Part shown: in pieces, positions 43,353 through 45,382 of the stretch
Position numbering within the stretch: the stretch's first letter is position 1
Layout of the letters: each line of letters starts with the position of its first letter
Assembly: GCF_019457885.1 (NCBI RefSeq)
Contig: NZ_JAHZST010000018.1
Coordinates: 75,052-120,433, forward strand
Source: Shewanella nanhaiensis
GTDB taxonomy: Bacteria; Pseudomonadota; Gammaproteobacteria; Enterobacterales; Shewanellaceae
DNA length: 45,382 bases
Direction of reading: 5' to 3'
Notes under the pieces: generated by a model
The model's input: the letters and a program-made list of their open reading frames with translations, nothing else
The model's database searches: none
Told to the model about the DNA's origin: nothing
Position numbers and translations under genes: made by a program

Positions 43353-43829
43353 ATGTTGAAACCTTGGATCACCAGCTTAGCTATCGTTTGCCTGTTTATT
43401 GGTGTAATTAGCCCGATTGAAGCTGGATATAAACGAAATCAAGCGGTCGCCGTTGAGCAAGTTCAGTATGGCAGTGTTGTATCGGTGAGGAATATCACCC
43501 AAAAGCAGCTCGTTGAAGATCGAAACCAAGGGTGGAAAACTTTTGGTGGGGCGCTAATTGGTGGTGTCGTTGGTCATCAATTGGGTGGCGGTAGTGGTCA
43601 AGATGTGGCGACTGTTCTTGGTGCATTAATTGGTGCGGGTGTTGGTAATCGATATGGTGACAACAGCTATTATCAGGAGCTGAGTTTGGTCGAATTGATG
43701 ATCAAGCAAGAAGACGGTAAGCAGGTGATGATCATACAAGACTTAGATCCGGGTATGATCTTTAATGCCGGAGATGAGGTCAGGGTGGTTTATCTGCAAG
43801 GCAGTGTTAGAGTAGACATTGCGATGTAA
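43353..43829 (+). CDS. Glycine-zipper 2TM-type envelope protein
   Basis: A 158-residue exported protein. Residues 1-24 are a signal peptide ending IEA before GYKRNQ, without a lipobox cysteine. A glycine zipper region (65-98; FGGALIGGVVGHQLGGG, GALIGAGVGNRYGD) has the two-helix Gly-xxx-Gly pattern of the 17-kDa antigen family, likely membrane-associated. A beta-rich C-terminal part (MIKQEDGKQVMIIQDL, VRVVYLQGSVRVDI) resembles SlyB/YcfJ-like proteins. An ATG two codons earlier (43347) is possible, but GGA is only 3 bases from it and 9 from 43353. The function is unknown. Confidence 0.8.
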   Translation: MLKPWITSLAIVCLFIGVISPIEAGYKRNQAVAVEQVQYGSVVSVRNITQKQLVEDRNQGWKTFGGALIGGVVGHQLGGGSGQDVATVLGALIGAGVGNRYGDNSYYQELSLVELMIKQEDGKQVMIIQDLDPGMIFNAGDEVRVVYLQGSVRVDIAM

Positions 43830-43830
43830 T

Positions 43831-43856
43831 AAAAAAGGAGCCGAAAGGCTCCTTTT
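43831..43856. terminator. Bidirectional terminator at 43.8 kb
   Basis: AAAAGGAGCC (43833-43842) pairs with GGCTCCTTTT (43847-43856) around GAAA, between converging genes. Confidence 0.87.
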
Positions 43857-43873
43857 AGTTTTCTAATGATTAA

Positions 43874-44224
43874 TTAGAAACCGCGAGGCAGTTGACCTTT
43901 TCCGGCCAATTTTTCACGCCATAGCTCTTTAGGTGTCTTGCCACCTTTATTGCTGGCTGGAGCGGTTTTCTTAACTGCTGGTGATTTTTTAGAGGCAGCT
44001 TTAGGTTTAGCGACTGGTGCAGCTTTCTTTTCTACCGCTTTTGGAGCTGGCGCATCACCGGATAGTTCGGTAAGCATAACTTCCAGTTCGCTAAAGCGAA
44101 GTGACTTACCGCCATCGATTTTGTACCAGCTGCCTTTCTGCTCAATCGTTACAGCACTACCTTGTTTCGTTGCAAGGGCAGACTCTAACGCGCTGATCAC
44201 CTCTTCTTTGGTCAGTTTTGACAT
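43874..44224 (-). CDS. Hypothetical protein with Ala/Lys-rich linker
   Basis: I do not recognise a named family. The 116-residue protein has a compact N-terminal domain (1-55; TKEEVISALESALATKQG, GSWYKIDGGKSLRFSELEVM), a low-complexity Ala/Pro/Lys linker (58-95) like histone H1-type tails, and a short conserved-looking C-terminus (GKTPKELWREKLAGKGQLPRGF split over 95-116). It is strongly basic with no signal or membrane segment, so DNA or RNA binding is plausible but unproven. AGGTT lies about 7 bases before the ATG. Confidence 0.75.
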   Translation of the reverse strand: MSKLTKEEVISALESALATKQGSAVTIEQKGSWYKIDGGKSLRFSELEVMLTELSGDAPAPKAVEKKAAPVAKPKAASKKSPAVKKTAPASNKGGKTPKELWREKLAGKGQLPRGF

Positions 44225-44460
44225 AGTTATAACCTATTTTTTTTAATGTTTACTCGAAGGTTTGGGGGGATTTTATAGGTGAAACTGGTAAAAAGTCCAA
44301 TTTTCACTGTAAATCTGCTGTTTTTATCGATTTTATGACCATATTGGGACTAATATCGTTAAATTGTGCAAGGCTTTGATTAGCACTACATTCAATCAGT
44401 ATAGTTAAAAAATATCGCTTGATGGGTTACACTGCCAGCAAAATATTAAAGGGTCGCTTC

Positions 44461-45213
44461 ATGACACGTTCAGAGTTAAGTCAGTATCTTAGTGAATTTT
44501 TACAGGTCGCCAAATATAAAGATTACGCACCAAATGGGTTACAGGTTGAAGGCCGAGAGGAGGTTGCAACAATAGTGACTGGTGTGAGCGCATGTCAGGC
44601 ACTGATCGATAAAGCCATTGAGTTAAATGCCGATGCTATCTTAGTTCACCATGGCTTTTTCTGGAAAGGTGAGCCACAAGTGATAACAGGCATGAAGCAG
44701 AGAAGAATTAAGGCTCTACTAGGTCAAGATATTAATCTATACGGTTACCACCTTCCGTTAGATGGCCACCCTAAGTTAGGCAACAATGCAGAGCTTGCCC
44801 GTAGACTCGATATTACTGGTGCAGAAGCGCTTGAAGGGGTTGCACAAGGGTTAGTGTGGCAGGGGCGACTTGATAAGCCGATGAGTGCTAAAGCTTTCTC
44901 TTCGAGATTAGCGCAAGTATTAAATCGTGAAGCGCTGCATATTGGTGATGAAGAGGGAGAGATCCAAACATTAGCCTGGTGCAGTGGAGGGGCGCAAGAT
45001 TACATCGATATTGCAGCTGACCTAGGTGTCGATGCCTTTATCAGCGGTGAAGTGTCCGAGCGTACCTATCACAGCGCTATTGAACTTGGTGTTCATTATT
45101 TTGCAGCAGGGCATCATGCGACTGAGCGTTATGGCATTCAGGCATTAGGTGAGCATTTGGCCGGTGAGTTTGGTTTAACTCACCACTTTGTTGATATCGA
45201 TAATCCTGTGTAG
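44461..45213 (+). CDS. Nif3-like dinuclear metal-centre protein (YbgI)
   Basis: A 250-residue member of the Nif3/YbgI (DUF34) family, toroidal hexamers with a two-metal site; the role is unsettled and the old label GTP cyclohydrolase 1 type 2 is doubtful. Metal ligands are visible in ILVHHGFFWKG, YGYHLPLDGH and AAGHHATERYG. DYAPNGLQVEG is the typical N-terminal motif. The start at 44461 is chosen because MTRSELSQYL is the family start and AAGGG precedes it; two upstream in-frame ATGs lack this. A terminator follows. Confidence 0.93.
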   Translation: MTRSELSQYLSEFLQVAKYKDYAPNGLQVEGREEVATIVTGVSACQALIDKAIELNADAILVHHGFFWKGEPQVITGMKQRRIKALLGQDINLYGYHLPLDGHPKLGNNAELARRLDITGAEALEGVAQGLVWQGRLDKPMSAKAFSSRLAQVLNREALHIGDEEGEIQTLAWCSGGAQDYIDIAADLGVDAFISGEVSERTYHSAIELGVHYFAAGHHATERYGIQALGEHLAGEFGLTHHFVDIDNPV

Positions 45214-45235
45214 GTTTTAGCTATTTTTCGGCAAC

Positions 45236-45261
45236 AAAAAACGCCCAATTGGGCGTTTTTT
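45236..45261 (+). terminator. Terminator of the Nif3-like gene
   Basis: AAAAAACGCCC (45236-45246) pairs with GGGCGTTTTTT (45251-45261) around AATT. Confidence 0.9.
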
Positions 45262-45269
45262 ATTTTCAG

Positions 45270-45382
45270 CCCTAAACCACCTACTTCAGTAGGTGGTTAT
45301 CATCAATTAGGCTTTGCCTGAATATCTACTCATGTTAATTGAACTCTAACTTTTAGCGAAGTCATAGAGGATAAAAAACATG
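45270..45382 (+). mobile_element. Possible end of an IS200/IS605-type element (cut by the window)
   Basis: AACCACCTAC (45275-45284) pairs perfectly with GTAGGTGGTT (45289-45298) around TTCA, and a small AGGC-TTT-GCCT hairpin follows. Subterminal hairpins of the CCACCT/AGGTGG form mark IS200/IS605 ends, as I recall. AGAGGATAAAAAAC then leads to an ATG at 45380-45382, where the window stops. Without the following ORF this stays a guess; a REP-like unit is the alternative. Confidence 0.4.

Overview
The window looks like a chromosomal segment of a marine gammaproteobacterium of the Shewanella type. The call rests on gene content and order: a monomeric NADP-isocitrate dehydrogenase beside cspD, clpS and clpA; a CrbS/CrbR acetate-switch system around acs; a leucine dehydrogenase with a LiuR-like operator; ppsA/ppsR with a HexR-like operator; a two-gene chitin-attack set; and both N-degron aminoacyl-transferases. 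I found no rRNA genes, CRISPR arrays, prophage or toxin-antitoxin genes. Most of the window is core metabolism with short accessory marks between genes.

Layout. 1-212: two decayed tandem copies of a tRNA-Lys-like gene. 508-1647: an outer-membrane porin. 1747-3821 (minus): grxA and radD. 3942-12399: acs, then divergently the transporter-fused sensor kinase crbS, an FAH-family hydrolase and a PuuB-like oxidase, closed by the response regulator crbR facing back. The acs/crbS intergenic region and the crbR upstream region share a palindrome, TTAGAC-N4-GTCTAR, that I propose as the CrbR operator. 12618-13046: a hotdog thioesterase. 13455-18167: a secreted multidomain GH18 chitinase and an AA10 lytic polysaccharide monooxygenase. 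18257-22831: aroH, ppsR and ppsA. 22938-27048: ydiJ, a DUF1285 gene and a MarR regulator. 27149-27414: a small inverted-repeat (MITE-like) element, with a second diverged copy of one of its ends nearby.

27486-29777: a putative tail-anchored hypothetical protein, leucine dehydrogenase and a DUF4826 gene. 29875-35598 (all minus): roxA, purB, hflD, mnmA, nudJ and rluE; the last five keep the enterobacterial order. 36011-38233: monomeric icd, at the place where E. coli has its unrelated dimeric icd. 38343-43297: cspD, clpS, clpA, infA, bpt and aat, which together hold the N-degron pathway (aminoacyl-transferases, adaptor and unfoldase). 43353-45213: a glycine-zipper protein, an Ala/Lys-rich hypothetical protein and a Nif3-family metal protein. 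The last 110 bases carry a perfect 10-bp hairpin that may be the end of an IS200/IS605-type element, and the window stops on an ATG.

Functionally the segment centres on the acetyl-CoA, PEP and isocitrate nodes (acs, ppsA, ydiJ, icd, aroH), amino-acid and chitin use, and translation or proteolysis quality control. Genes are mostly in short units separated by strong hairpin terminators. Start codons were moved from the longest ORF to an internal codon in thirteen genes, where a Shine-Dalgarno sequence or family N-terminus supports it. All family names come from reading the sequence against remembered family features; no search was run.
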